Origin: an uncultured Clostridia bacterium
GTDB taxonomy: Bacteria > Bacillota > Clostridia > Christensenellales > Borkfalkiaceae
Length of the DNA: 17,613 nucleotides
Direction: 5' to 3'
NCBI GenBank assembly: GCA_944376035.1
Contig: CALWBJ010000035.1
Location: forward strand, 1-17,613
The position numbers and the translations under genes are program-made. Under the pieces are notes generated by a model, which was not told the origin of the DNA, made no database searches, and saw only the letters and a list, made by a program, of their open reading frames with translations. Positions 1 through 7,631 of this stretch are shown one piece after another (the stretch's first letter is position 1; each line of letters begins with the position of its first letter).

Positions 1-274
1 CCGCATCGTCTCCTTGGTTTCTGACAAGCCTGTATCCGTTAGTTAAGGATACTTCCTTTTCTAGCGTCGGTATCGTTTCAAAACAGCGTTTTAATATCTC
101 GCTTTGTTTTTCGTCCATGTCCTTTAACAGTTTAAAGTGGGTTTTCGGTATACAAAGAAAATGATTTACCGCTTTGGGGTCAATGTCTTTTATAATTATC
201 ATGTCATCGTCTTCATAAACTTTGGTAGAAGGTATTTCCCCGTCGATAATTTTACAAAACAAACAGTCTTTCAT
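1..274 (-). CDS. HIT-family (histidine triad) protein, 5' part only
   Basis: Only the first 91 codons are inside the window; the gene runs off the left edge. The visible protein begins MKDCLFCKIIDGEIPSTKVY, which is the characteristic start of bacterial HinT-like HIT proteins: a Cys-x2-Cys pair at residues 4 and 7, then an EIP.TKVYEDD block. DPKAVNHFLCIPKTH (about 52-66) and GYRLVRNQGDD near the cut end also fit. HIT proteins are small nucleotide hydrolases or transferases acting on phosphoramidates and related nucleotide conjugates. The catalytic His-x-His-x-His motif would lie beyond the edge and is not seen. The ATG at 272-274 follows a good ribosome binding site (AAGAGGTGA). It starts 19 nt after the mtaB stop, so it is probably the last visible gene of the heat-shock operon. 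Confidence 0.85.
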   Translation of the reverse strand, partial: MKDCLFCKIIDGEIPSTKVYEDDDMIIIKDIDPKAVNHFLCIPKTHFKLLKDMDEKQSEILKRCFETIPTLEKEVSLTNGYRLVRNQGDDA

Positions 275-293
275 AATTCACCTCTTAAAATTT

Positions 294-1532
294 TTAATCG
301 ATTACCAAGGCAGTCGCGCCGTCACGGTAAGGCGCGATAATCCTTACATTTCTTATTTTTCCGTTATCCTTAAATTCTTTTATATATAATCTTATATAAT
401 TCCCCGAATAACCTTCCGAATATCCGTCATTAGTCTCTTCAAACAAAAACCTTTCGCACTTTCCTAGTTGATTATTTATAAAAGCGCTTTTTACCTGCTC
501 TTTCTTTTCCAAAAGTTTTTCCAGCCTTTGTTTTTTTATCTCCGGCGGCAAATCTTTCAACTCGAATGCTTTTGTACCGCTCCTCATACTGAATGTAAAA
601 GGATGTATATCTGAAAATTGCACTTGATCGACAAGTTCGAGAGTTTTATTAAAATCTTCATCGGTTTCTGTAGGAAAACCCGCTATAATATCGGTAGTTA
701 TTCCTGCATCGGGGAAATATCCGCGTATTAACCTCGTCTTGCTTAAATATTCTTCGGCGGTATAATGCCTGTTCATGCTTTTTAATACCCTATCCGACCC
801 CGACTGCAAGGAAAGATGAAAGTGCGGTGCAAAATCTTTGAGTTCTTTTAATGCCGAAAGAAATTTTTCGTCTATAACGTTCACTTCCAAAGAACCGAGT
901 CTTATTCTGCAATCGACCTCTTTCAGTTTTCTCATAAGTCCCGTAAGTCCTTCTCCGTTATAATCGTATGCCGATAAATTTATGCCGTTTATTACCGCTT
1001 CTTTGGGCTTAACCTCTCTTATTTCTTCAATAACGCTTTGGGGATTTCGGCTGCGGCTTCTTCCCCTTAAATAGGGTACTATGCAGTAACTGCAAAAATT
1101 ATTGCACCCGTCCTGAACTTTTACATACGTTCTTGTCTTCAGCGATTTTACGGGCAGAAGTTCCTCAAATTCGTTTACGGGTGGAGATAAGAATACGCCT
1201 TCACCGTCCAACAAATCTAAAATTTTATTTTTTGAAAACGTCCCCGTAACAACCTGTGTATTCGGTTTATCGGTAAAAGCCTTATAATTTTTCTGAGCCG
1301 CGCAACCCGTGAATATTATTTTTGCCTTTGGATTAAGTTTTTTTATCCGACTGCTCATCTGCCGGGACTTTTTTTCGGCTTCCGCGGTTACCGCGCAGGT
1401 ATTTACAATATATATATCGGCGGGACAAAGTCTGTCGCTCACCTCATACCCTTTTTCCATAAGTCCGCTGATAAGCGAATCGCTCTCGCATTCGTTGACT
1501 TTACAGCCGAGTGTGAATACAACTGCTTTCAT
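294..1532 (-). CDS. mtaB: tRNA (N6-threonylcarbamoyladenosine(37)-C2)-methylthiotransferase MtaB
   Basis: This radical-SAM enzyme of 412 residues adds a methylthio group to C2 of t6A37 in tRNAs reading ANN codons, giving ms2t6A, which stabilises codon-anticodon pairing. The N-terminal methylthiotransferase domain has cluster-binding cysteines at 10 (TLGCKVNECES), 46 (NTCAVT) and 77 (TGCAAQ). The radical-SAM core has the C-x3-C-x2-C motif at 143/147/150 (DGCNNFCSYC). A TRAM-like RNA-binding tail occupies about the last 60 residues. The KVNECES start and the absence of MiaB-type sequences favour MtaB over MiaB or RimO. It starts two bases after the prmA stop, so it is cotranscribed. The family is usually 430-450 residues, so this copy is slightly compact with no missing motif. 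Bacillus subtilis yqeV occupies the corresponding place in its dnaK operon. Confidence 0.93.
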   Translation of the reverse strand: MKAVVFTLGCKVNECESDSLISGLMEKGYEVSDRLCPADIYIVNTCAVTAEAEKKSRQMSSRIKKLNPKAKIIFTGCAAQKNYKAFTDKPNTQVVTGTFSKNKILDLLDGEGVFLSPPVNEFEELLPVKSLKTRTYVKVQDGCNNFCSYCIVPYLRGRSRSRNPQSVIEEIREVKPKEAVINGINLSAYDYNGEGLTGLMRKLKEVDCRIRLGSLEVNVIDEKFLSALKELKDFAPHFHLSLQSGSDRVLKSMNRHYTAEEYLSKTRLIRGYFPDAGITTDIIAGFPTETDEDFNKTLELVDQVQFSDIHPFTFSMRSGTKAFELKDLPPEIKKQRLEKLLEKKEQVKSAFINNQLGKCERFLFEETNDGYSEGYSGNYIRLYIKEFKDNGKIRNVRIIAPYRDGATALVID

Positions 1533-1534
1533 AT

Positions 1535-2467
1535 TTATTTACCTTGCATAACGAGAGCCGCCCACTCGCCTTTTATCTTCTCTTCCTTAAACTCAAAGCC
1601 GGCATGAATATAAGCCTTTTTTACCTTTTCGATTCTGTCGGTAAGTATTCCGCTTAAAATTATAATTCCTTTGGCGTTGAGATTTTTACCTATCTGAGGC
1701 GCAAAATTAATCAGAACTTCCGCCATTATGTTTGCGACTATAATATCCCCTTTAACGGTATTGTCGTCAAGCAGATTTTTTAAAAACACCTCACAGTTAT
1801 TTACTTTGTTAAGTTTTACGTTGTGTTTCGAAGCCTCTGTCGCGCACGGGTCAAGGTCGGTCATAATTACTTTACCGGCTCCCCACTTTTCCGCCGTTAT
1901 TCCGAGTATACCGCTTCCACACCCGACGTCGAGCACGGTCTGTCCCTGCTTAACGTATTTTTGCAAAAATTCCACGCACATAGCGGTAGTTTCGTGTTCG
2001 CCCGTTCCGAAAGCCATATTAGAATCGAGATAAACGACTTTTTCCCCTTTTTCGGGTTCATATTTTATCCATTCGGGTACAATTACCGTTTTATCGATAT
2101 GTATGGGACGGAAATGTTCTTTCCAGCGTTCTCTCCATTCGTCTCCGTCAACTTTTCTCTTTACACATTCGAGCGAACCGAGATCAAACGGGCTGTTTTC
2201 TTTAAGCGACTCAAAATCGCGTTCAACCGCCTTGATAGCGTCTGCCGCCTTCTCGGCAGGGAAATATGCCTTGACCAGCACGGTCTTGTCGGCAGAAAAA
2301 ACCTTTTCGTCGGCATAGTCCCACGTCTTTCCCTCTCGGGATAACTGTATCACGTCTTCTATATCGTTTATAACTACGCCCGAATCGGTATATTTCCAAA
2401 GTATATCCGACACCAGATCTCCTCCCATATGCGTCGTATATACCGTAAGTTCTGTAAATTCACTCAT
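1535..2467 (-). CDS. prmA: ribosomal protein L11 methyltransferase PrmA
   Basis: This SAM-dependent methyltransferase of 310 residues modifies ribosomal protein L11. The N-terminal half (about 1-120) is the substrate-recognition region. AFGTGEHETT at 152-161 is a PrmA signature. The SAM-binding motif VLDVGCGSG is at 178-186, with the acidic D-L-D at 204-206 that should bind the SAM ribose. NIMAEVL (246-252) is the PrmA form of motif IV. Length and motif order match the family. The ATG at 2465-2467 is preceded by AAAAGGATTAAAAA, an adequate ribosome binding site. It lies 94 bp downstream of dnaJ and two bases upstream of mtaB. In B. subtilis an rsmE gene follows prmA at this place; here it does not. 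Confidence 0.95.
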   Translation of the reverse strand: MSEFTELTVYTTHMGGDLVSDILWKYTDSGVVINDIEDVIQLSREGKTWDYADEKVFSADKTVLVKAYFPAEKAADAIKAVERDFESLKENSPFDLGSLECVKRKVDGDEWRERWKEHFRPIHIDKTVIVPEWIKYEPEKGEKVVYLDSNMAFGTGEHETTAMCVEFLQKYVKQGQTVLDVGCGSGILGITAEKWGAGKVIMTDLDPCATEASKHNVKLNKVNNCEVFLKNLLDDNTVKGDIIVANIMAEVLINFAPQIGKNLNAKGIIILSGILTDRIEKVKKAYIHAGFEFKEEKIKGEWAALVMQGK

Positions 2468-2561
2468 TTTTTAATCCTTTTCTCTCAACGTATCAATCGA
2501 AAAGCACCGCTGCGTTTAAATTTAACACAATCGGCCGATATAATATTTTTAAAAATTGAAA

Positions 2562-3710
2562 TCAGTTGGAATACGGATTTTTTCCGTACATTGTTTCAAT
2601 ATTGTCCTTATACTGTTTCATTGACGGACATTGTTTCATATCCGTAATTTCATCAAGATTTTCGAGAAGTTTTTTCTGCTCACGCGAAAGTCTGGTAGGT
2701 ACTTCTACTAATACAGTGATATAAAGGTCGCCCGTACCGCGCGACGTTTTTATACCTTTAAAGAAAACAAAAAAGATCTTCCCGCTCTGAGTTCCTTCGG
2801 GAATGGTATAATCCATAGTCTCGTCTATAAGCGGAACTTTTATTTTGCCGCCTAATGCCGCGGTCTTGAAACTCACGGGGACTTCTATATACAAGTCGAA
2901 TTGTTTGCGTTTAAAAATTCTGCTGGGTTCGACCTTCATTACGATTATAAGATCGCCCGCCGCGCCGCCGTTCTTGCTGGCTTCGCCGAATCCCGCCTTT
3001 CTTATATAACTGCCCGTATCTGCACCCGCGGGAATATCCACAACGATTTTGGTCTTTACCCTGTTATATCCTTTTCCAGAGCACTCGCTGCAAGATTCAA
3101 GTATTTTTTTACCTGTTCCCTTACACTCGTCGCAAGGCCGCACCGATACCGAGCGGAAAAAGCCGCTGCTGGTCGTATACTGAACCTGACCCGTTCCGCC
3201 GCACTTTTCGCATGTCTTATATGCGGTACCGTTTTTAGCGCCCGTACCTTTACATGCCGCGCAAGGCTCGTTTCTCGCGTATATCACTTCACGTCTGCAA
3301 CCTTTCGCCGCGTCAAGAAAACTTAAAGACAGTTCAAGCGTAATGTCATCGCCCTTTGACTTGGTCTGCGCGCTCTGCCTTCGACCGCCGAACCCGCCGA
3401 AAATATCTCCGAATATATCCTCAAATCCGCCGAATCCGCCCGCACCGCCGAAACCTTCAAATCCGCTTGCGCCGCCGTTAAATCCGCCCGTTTCGGGATG
3501 CTGCTGACGAAAATCGTATTCTTTTCTCTTTTTCTCGTCCGAAAGCACTTCGTTGGCTTCGTTAATTTCCTTGAATTTTTCCGCCGCCTCTTTATCGTTC
3601 GGATGCAGGTCCGGGTGATACTTCTTTACCAAAGTCCTGTATGCTTTCTTTATATCGTCCTGCGTAGCGTTCTTGGAAACGCCGAGAATCTCGTAATAAT
3701 CTTTTGCCAT
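2562..3710 (-). CDS. dnaJ: chaperone DnaJ (Hsp40)
   Basis: This co-chaperone of 382 residues delivers unfolded proteins to DnaK and stimulates its ATPase. Domains appear in the usual type I order. The J domain covers 1-70, with the essential HPD at 32-34. A Gly/Phe-rich linker spans about 76-110. The zinc-binding domain has four CxxCxGxG repeats at 151-158, 168-175, 194-201 and 208-215, all complete. Two C-terminal substrate-binding beta domains follow. The ATG at 3708-3710 has an AAAGGGA ribosome binding site. It follows dnaK by about 96 bp, and that gap contains a strong hairpin (3736-3763), so dnaJ output may be set separately from dnaK. Confidence 0.98.
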   Translation of the reverse strand: MAKDYYEILGVSKNATQDDIKKAYRTLVKKYHPDLHPNDKEAAEKFKEINEANEVLSDEKKRKEYDFRQQHPETGGFNGGASGFEGFGGAGGFGGFEDIFGDIFGGFGGRRQSAQTKSKGDDITLELSLSFLDAAKGCRREVIYARNEPCAACKGTGAKNGTAYKTCEKCGGTGQVQYTTSSGFFRSVSVRPCDECKGTGKKILESCSECSGKGYNRVKTKIVVDIPAGADTGSYIRKAGFGEASKNGGAAGDLIIVMKVEPSRIFKRKQFDLYIEVPVSFKTAALGGKIKVPLIDETMDYTIPEGTQSGKIFFVFFKGIKTSRGTGDLYITVLVEVPTRLSREQKKLLENLDEITDMKQCPSMKQYKDNIETMYGKNPYSN

Positions 3711-3735
3711 AAAAATTATCCCTTTTTACGCATAA

Positions 3736-3763
3736 ACTGAAAGGCGGATTTCCGCCTTTCAGT
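3736..3763. repeat. 13-bp perfect inverted repeat between dnaK and dnaJ
   Basis: The arms at 3736-3748 and 3751-3763 are perfect reverse complements separated by only two bases; in RNA the innermost A-T pairs would open to form the loop. The stem is ACTGAAAGGCGGA. On the transcribed (minus) strand the hairpin is followed by TTTATGCG rather than a uridine run, so it is not a typical intrinsic terminator. Position and symmetry suggest an mRNA processing or stability element, or a partial attenuator, between the abundant DnaK and the less abundant DnaJ. That role is inference. Confidence 0.8.
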
Positions 3764-3806
3764 ATAACGCCGGTTATTTTATTTTGTAATTATTTTTTGT
3801 TATATA

Positions 3807-5615
3807 TCAGTTCTGGTGAAATTCGGTGTCGCCGCCGTTAGCGCCGTTACCGTTATCGGGTCCGTTTGCTCCGCCCTGCGGATTTGCCTGCTGATAAATT
3901 TTAGCAAATACGCCCTGCGACGCCTCGGAAAGTTTTTCGGTTGCTTTTACCATTCTTTCGTTATCGTTGCTTTCAAGTTCTGTCTTTGCCTGTTTGATCT
4001 CTTCTTCGAGTTTTGCTTTGTCTTCAGCGGAAACTTTGTCGCCGAGGTCTTTAAGCGATTTTTCAACCGTGAAGATAAGCCCGTCAAGTTTATTGTGGTT
4101 GTCTACCGTTTCTTTACGTTTCTTATCCTCTTCCTCGTACTGTTTGGCTTCTTTGACCGCTTTGTCGATATCGGCATCGGACAGATTGGTAGAAGAAGTT
4201 ATCGTTATGTTCTGAGACTTACCCGTTCCGAGATCTTTCGCGGAAACGTTAACTATACCGTTTGCGTCTATATCGAAAGTAACCTCGATCTGCGGAATTC
4301 CTCTGGGCGCGGGAGCAATACCGGTAAGTTCAAACCTGCCGAGCGTCTTGTTGTCTTTTGCAAATTCACGTTCACCCTGCAAAATATGAATATCGACCTG
4401 AGTCTGATTATCCGCCGCAGTAGAGAATACCTGGGATTTCTTTACAGGTATGGTCGTATTTCTCTCAATAAGTTTTGTGCATACGCCGCCGAGTGTTTCA
4501 ATACCCAATGACAGCGGCGTAACGTCCAGAAGCAACACGTCCTTGACGTCTCCCGAAAGAACGCCGCCCTGTATCGCCGCGCCTATCGCAACGCATTCGT
4601 CGGGGTTAATTCCTTTGAAGGGTTCTTTGCCGGTTATCTTTCTCACTTCGTCGATAACTGCGGGAATACGGGTGGAACCGCCGACGAGAATTACTTTGTC
4701 TATATCGGAATAACTGAGTTTAGCGTCTTCCATAGCCTTTTTCATCGGTATTACCGTCGCTTCGACAAGGTCCTGAGTGAGTGCGTCGAATTTCTGCCTG
4801 GTAAGATCGACGTCGAGGTGTTTAGGACCTGTAGCGTCAGCCGTTATAAAGGGAAGATTGATGTTGGTCTTAGTCATTCCCGAAAGTTCTATCTTGGCTT
4901 TTTCCGCCGCTTCTTTAAGTCTCTGCATAGCGAGTTTATCGCCCGAAAGGTCTATGCCTTCTTTTGCTTTGAATTCGGATACGAGATAATCCATTATTCT
5001 CTTATCGAAGTCGTCGCCGCCGAGCATGCAGTTACCGTTTGTAGCAAGAACTTCGAAAACACCGTCGCCTATTTCCATTATCGATACGTCGAACGTGCCG
5101 CCGCCGAGGTCGTAAATAATAACTTTCTGCGATTTTCCTTCTTTGTCAAGTCCGTATGAAAGCGCTGCCGCGGTAGGTTCGTTTATTATCCTTAAAACGT
5201 TAAGGCCGGCTATCTTACCTGCGTCTTTTGTTGCCTGACGCTGACTGTCCGAAAAATATGCAGGACAGGTTATTACCGCGTCGGTTACAGTGCCGCCGAG
5301 ATATGCTTCCGCGTCTTTTTTAAGTTTAGTAAGAATCATTGCGGATATTTCCTGAGGTGTGTAACTCTTTCCGTCTATCGTTACTTTGTAATCAGATCCC
5401 ATATGTCTTTTGATCGACGAAACCGTTCTTTCCGGGTTAGATACCGCCTGACGTTTTGCTACCTGTCCGACAAGTCTTTCCCCGTCCTTCTGAAACGCTA
5501 CTACCGAAGGGGTTGTTCTTGATCCCTCAGCGTTCGCTATAACTACCGGCTCACCGTTTTCCATCACTGCAACACACGAATTGGTCGTGCCCAAATCTAT
5601 ACCTATTGTTTTCAT
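3807..5615 (-). CDS. dnaK: chaperone DnaK (Hsp70)
   Basis: This ATP-dependent chaperone has 602 residues. The nucleotide-binding domain opens with IGIDLGTTNSCVAV (phosphate loop 1). It contains IINEPTAAALSYG (143-155), phosphate loop 2 DLGGGTFD (169-176) with the conserved Thr, and the adenosine motif VGGSTRIPAV (311-320). The interdomain linker VLLL is at 360-363, followed by DVTPLSLGIET at the start of the substrate-binding domain. A helical lid and a Gly/Asn-rich tail (about 575-602) end the protein. The region after residue 80 lacks the roughly 25-residue insert found in Gram-negative DnaK, a monoderm signature. The ATG is preceded by AAAGGAGATAATAATT. It is the third gene of the hrcA operon, 164 bp after grpE. 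Confidence 0.99.
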   Translation of the reverse strand: MKTIGIDLGTTNSCVAVMENGEPVVIANAEGSRTTPSVVAFQKDGERLVGQVAKRQAVSNPERTVSSIKRHMGSDYKVTIDGKSYTPQEISAMILTKLKKDAEAYLGGTVTDAVITCPAYFSDSQRQATKDAGKIAGLNVLRIINEPTAAALSYGLDKEGKSQKVIIYDLGGGTFDVSIMEIGDGVFEVLATNGNCMLGGDDFDKRIMDYLVSEFKAKEGIDLSGDKLAMQRLKEAAEKAKIELSGMTKTNINLPFITADATGPKHLDVDLTRQKFDALTQDLVEATVIPMKKAMEDAKLSYSDIDKVILVGGSTRIPAVIDEVRKITGKEPFKGINPDECVAIGAAIQGGVLSGDVKDVLLLDVTPLSLGIETLGGVCTKLIERNTTIPVKKSQVFSTAADNQTQVDIHILQGEREFAKDNKTLGRFELTGIAPAPRGIPQIEVTFDIDANGIVNVSAKDLGTGKSQNITITSSTNLSDADIDKAVKEAKQYEEEDKKRKETVDNHNKLDGLIFTVEKSLKDLGDKVSAEDKAKLEEEIKQAKTELESNDNERMVKATEKLSEASQGVFAKIYQQANPQGGANGPDNGNGANGGDTEFHQN

Positions 5616-5709
5616 AATTATTATCTCCTTTATTTATTTTATATATTTTTTATTTCCGTTGAGGACTGTATGTCCTTGCCGTTAATGTTTCAGTTTGTTT
5701 AATTTAATG

Positions 5710-5739
5710 TTTATAATGTTTGTTCGGGTAAATTCCCAA
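5710..5739 (-). promoter_or_regulatory. weak candidate internal promoter before dnaK
   Basis: In the 164-bp gap between grpE and dnaK the minus strand reads TTGGGA (5734-5739), 18 bp, TATAAA (5710-5715). This resembles a sigma-A promoter with a poor -35 box. A small hairpin with 5-bp arms (5662-5666 and 5672-5676) lies between it and the dnaK ribosome binding site. No CIRCE-like repeat is seen in this gap. The AT-rich sequence makes chance matches likely. Confidence 0.25.
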
Positions 5740-5779
5740 TTAAATTATCTTATAAGTTTTATCGATAACCGATTACATG

Positions 5780-6307
5780 CTACCCTATTACGCTGACTTT
5801 TGCGTATCTTATTATCTTGTCTTTAAGTTTATATCCTTTCTGGAATACCTGTTTTACCGTATCGTTTTCTTCGCCCTCCGTCTTATCGACCCGCATTACC
5901 GCTTCGGCTATATTCGGATCAAACTTTTCTCCTTCGGGATTTATCTCAACAACTTCGAGCGACGCCAAAGTTTCGTCAAACTTTCTTTTTAAAAGTCTGA
6001 TTCCCTCCGCGGTACCCTCGTCTGAGATCATACCGAGCGCAGCGTCAAGGTTATCTCCGATTGAAAGAATCTTCAATATGACATCTGCTTTTCCTTCATT
6101 AAAAGCGTCCTGCCAAAGACGCGCGTTTCTTTTCTTGTAATTATCGAACTCCGCTACGCTCCTCATCCATTTGTCTTTATATTCATCTGCCTGAGCCTTG
6201 CATGTTTCAAGTTCTTTTTTTAAAGATTCATAAGTCTTTGAACTTTTTGTGCTTTCAGTTTTCTCTTCCGCTTTTTCCTCTGTTTCGGTTTTCTTTTTTT
6301 CCGACAT
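5780..6307 (-). CDS. grpE: nucleotide exchange factor GrpE
   Basis: This protein of 175 residues releases ADP from DnaK and acts as a dimer. Residues 1-75 are highly charged (Lys/Glu) and form the expected long helix and coiled coil. The C-terminal beta domain carries the GrpE signature around PEGEKFDPNIAEAVMRV and VFQKGYKLKDKIIRYAKVSV. The ATG lies two bases after the hrcA stop, and its ribosome binding site (AAAGGGAAG) overlaps the last hrcA codons, so the two genes are probably translationally coupled. The length is normal for the family in Firmicutes. Confidence 0.97.
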   Translation of the reverse strand: MSEKKKTETEEKAEEKTESTKSSKTYESLKKELETCKAQADEYKDKWMRSVAEFDNYKKRNARLWQDAFNEGKADVILKILSIGDNLDAALGMISDEGTAEGIRLLKRKFDETLASLEVVEINPEGEKFDPNIAEAVMRVDKTEGEENDTVKQVFQKGYKLKDKIIRYAKVSVIG

Positions 6308-6309
6308 AT

Positions 6310-7350
6310 TTACTTCCCTTTATTTTTATTGTTATTGTTTAGTATATCTTCCAGAATTTTTCCGACCCCTTCCAGCACGGATACCACTTTCTGATAATCC
6401 ATTCTCAAAGGTCCTATAACTCCGTATGTGCCTATATTTACGCCTCCCGCAGAATAACTCGCCGTAACAAGCGAGCAGTCCTCCGGCATGTCTTTTCCTT
6501 CTTCTCCGCCTATTTTGATATTAATTTCTATATTATCGTTCCTTTCGGAAAGAAGTCCCGCAAGTTTATCTTTACTGGTTACTACCGATAAAAAATTCTT
6601 GACTTTCTCCGCGTCGCTGTATTCGGGATGCCGTAAAATTTTACCTTCTCCCTCCATTATCACGTCCGCGCTGTCGCCGTGCAGATAATCTTCTATCGCC
6701 CCCATTACGCTGTTAAAAATATCTCGGTAACCGTCAAATTCTTCGCTGATCTTTTCCCCAAGCCCTATTATCTCGCCGAATTCTTTTCCGACTAACAGCC
6801 TTTGCAATATCCCGCTTGCCTCCGCTATCTGCCCGTCCGTCATACTCGTTGGGATATCGATAAATTTATCTCTTATAAGAGTGTTTTCGGTAACTATCAG
6901 CAATAACGCCTGATTGGGCTTGTATCTGAATATATCTATCTTTCTGATTACGTTTTTCTCGCTGTGAGTAGTATATGCTACCGACGTGTAATCGGTAAGT
7001 TCGCTTATGACTTTAACCGCGTTCTGCACCACAGTTTCAAGATTATCCGCATGGCTTTTGAACGCGCCTTTTATAAAGCCCAGTTCCTTCGCCGTCAACT
7101 TACCTTTATCCATAAGTTCGGTAACGTAAAGTTTGTACGCCTCTGTCGACGGAACTCTTCCGCTGCTTGTATGCGGCTGGGTAAGATATCCCAACTCTTC
7201 GAGTTGCGCAAGTTCGCTCCTCACAGTAGCCGAACTTATCTCCGTCATGTACTTTTCGGTTATACTCTTACTGGAAACGGGCTGTGCGGTAGATATATAA
7301 TCGTCTACCACCAGTTGTAAAATCTTTCTCTTTCTCTCGGAAAGTTTCAT
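6310..7350 (-). CDS. hrcA: heat-inducible transcription repressor HrcA
   Basis: HrcA binds CIRCE operators and represses chaperone genes; the GroE chaperonin is known to help it stay active in related bacteria. I chose the ATG at 7348-7350, giving 346 residues, because AGAGGTGATGGG precedes it closely and MKLSERKRKILQLVVDDYI is the usual family start. An upstream in-frame TTG at 7404 would lie inside the CIRCE operator and is unlikely. The winged-helix DNA-binding region covers 1-70, including ISSATVRSELAQLEELGYL (38-56) and PHTSSGRVPS (59-68). The remainder is the GAF-like and dimerisation region, ending with the conserved GVIGPLRMDYQKVV block. It is the first gene of the operon and autoregulated through CIRCE at 7385-7411. 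Confidence 0.96.
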   Translation of the reverse strand: MKLSERKRKILQLVVDDYISTAQPVSSKSITEKYMTEISSATVRSELAQLEELGYLTQPHTSSGRVPSTEAYKLYVTELMDKGKLTAKELGFIKGAFKSHADNLETVVQNAVKVISELTDYTSVAYTTHSEKNVIRKIDIFRYKPNQALLLIVTENTLIRDKFIDIPTSMTDGQIAEASGILQRLLVGKEFGEIIGLGEKISEEFDGYRDIFNSVMGAIEDYLHGDSADVIMEGEGKILRHPEYSDAEKVKNFLSVVTSKDKLAGLLSERNDNIEINIKIGGEEGKDMPEDCSLVTASYSAGGVNIGTYGVIGPLRMDYQKVVSVLEGVGKILEDILNNNNKNKGK

Positions 7351-7384
7351 CCCATCACCTCTTGGCAAATTGAAAAGTTCTCTG

Positions 7385-7411
7385 TTAGCACTCTTTGCCG
7401 TCAACTGCTAA
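7385..7411. promoter_or_regulatory. CIRCE operator (HrcA binding site)
   Basis: The plus strand reads TTAGCACTC, nine bases, then AACTGCTAA. The known CIRCE consensus is TTAGCACTC-N9-GAGTGCTAA. The left arm is a perfect match and the right arm differs at two of nine positions. The operator starts 10 bases downstream of the -10 box and about 35 bp before the hrcA start codon, so bound HrcA would block transcription initiation for the whole operon. Confidence 0.95.
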
Positions 7412-7421
7412 CTTTGAACAT

Positions 7422-7450
7422 ATTTTACACTTATTATGTATCTTTGTCAA
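7422..7450 (-). promoter_or_regulatory. sigma-A promoter of the hrcA operon
   Basis: On the minus strand TTGACA (7445-7450) and TAAAAT (7422-7427) are separated by exactly 17 bp. The -35 box is perfect and the -10 box has one mismatch. The predicted transcription start falls at or just before the CIRCE operator, the standard arrangement for HrcA-controlled operons. Confidence 0.9.
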
Positions 7451-7488
7451 GAGTTTTACGCAAAGATTTTATATTTTTTTTAAAAGTA

Positions 7489-7519
7489 CAAAACCCTCCT
7501 TATTTTACAGAGGGTTTTG
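7489..7519 (-). terminator. probable terminator between the zinc-ribbon gene and the hrcA promoter
   Basis: The arms at 7489-7498 and 7510-7519 are a perfect 10-bp inverted repeat (CAAAACCCTC with GAGGGTTTTG) around an 11-base loop. On the minus strand the stem is followed by TACTTTTAAAAAAAA, a weak uridine stretch. Its location separates the 99-residue gene from the heat-shock promoter. Termination strength is uncertain. Confidence 0.55.
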
Positions 7520-7586
7520 AGAAATTTTTTCAGAAATTCATAAATTTTTTTACGCTTAAATATTATGATTCAGCGCATATTAAATC

Positions 7587-7631
7587 CGGCAATCCCGATA
7601 AAGGTAAATTAAAAAAGTCCTTTATTTGCCG
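7587..7631. repeat. imperfect inverted repeat spanning the stop of the zinc-ribbon gene
   Basis: CGGCAA (7587-7592) and ATAAAGG (7598-7604) pair with the contiguous block CCTTTATTTGCCG (7619-7631), giving 13 pairs with a five-base bulge on one side and a 14-base loop. The structure covers the last codons and stop of the 99-residue gene. It has no clear uridine run after it, so it is more likely an mRNA 3'-end structure than a terminator. Confidence 0.4.

Noticed and set aside
3816..4511. 231-codon open frame on the plus strand opposite dnaK
   Set aside because: It lies wholly antisense to a conserved gene, and the low-complexity Phe/Arg/Ser-rich product looks like the mirror of dnaK codon usage. 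No ribosome binding site or recognisable motif.
3997..5615. DnaK variant residues in the TNGNCMLGGDDFD stretch as a possible defect
   Set aside because: The catalytic phosphate loops, including the Thr of DLGGGTFD, are intact. The GNCM change lies in a position that varies among Firmicute DnaK proteins.
7351..7404. Longer HrcA reading frame starting at TTG 7404
   Set aside because: This start lies inside the CIRCE operator, right at the expected transcription start, has no ribosome binding site, and adds 18 residues not typical of HrcA. The ATG at 7350 has a strong ribosome binding site.
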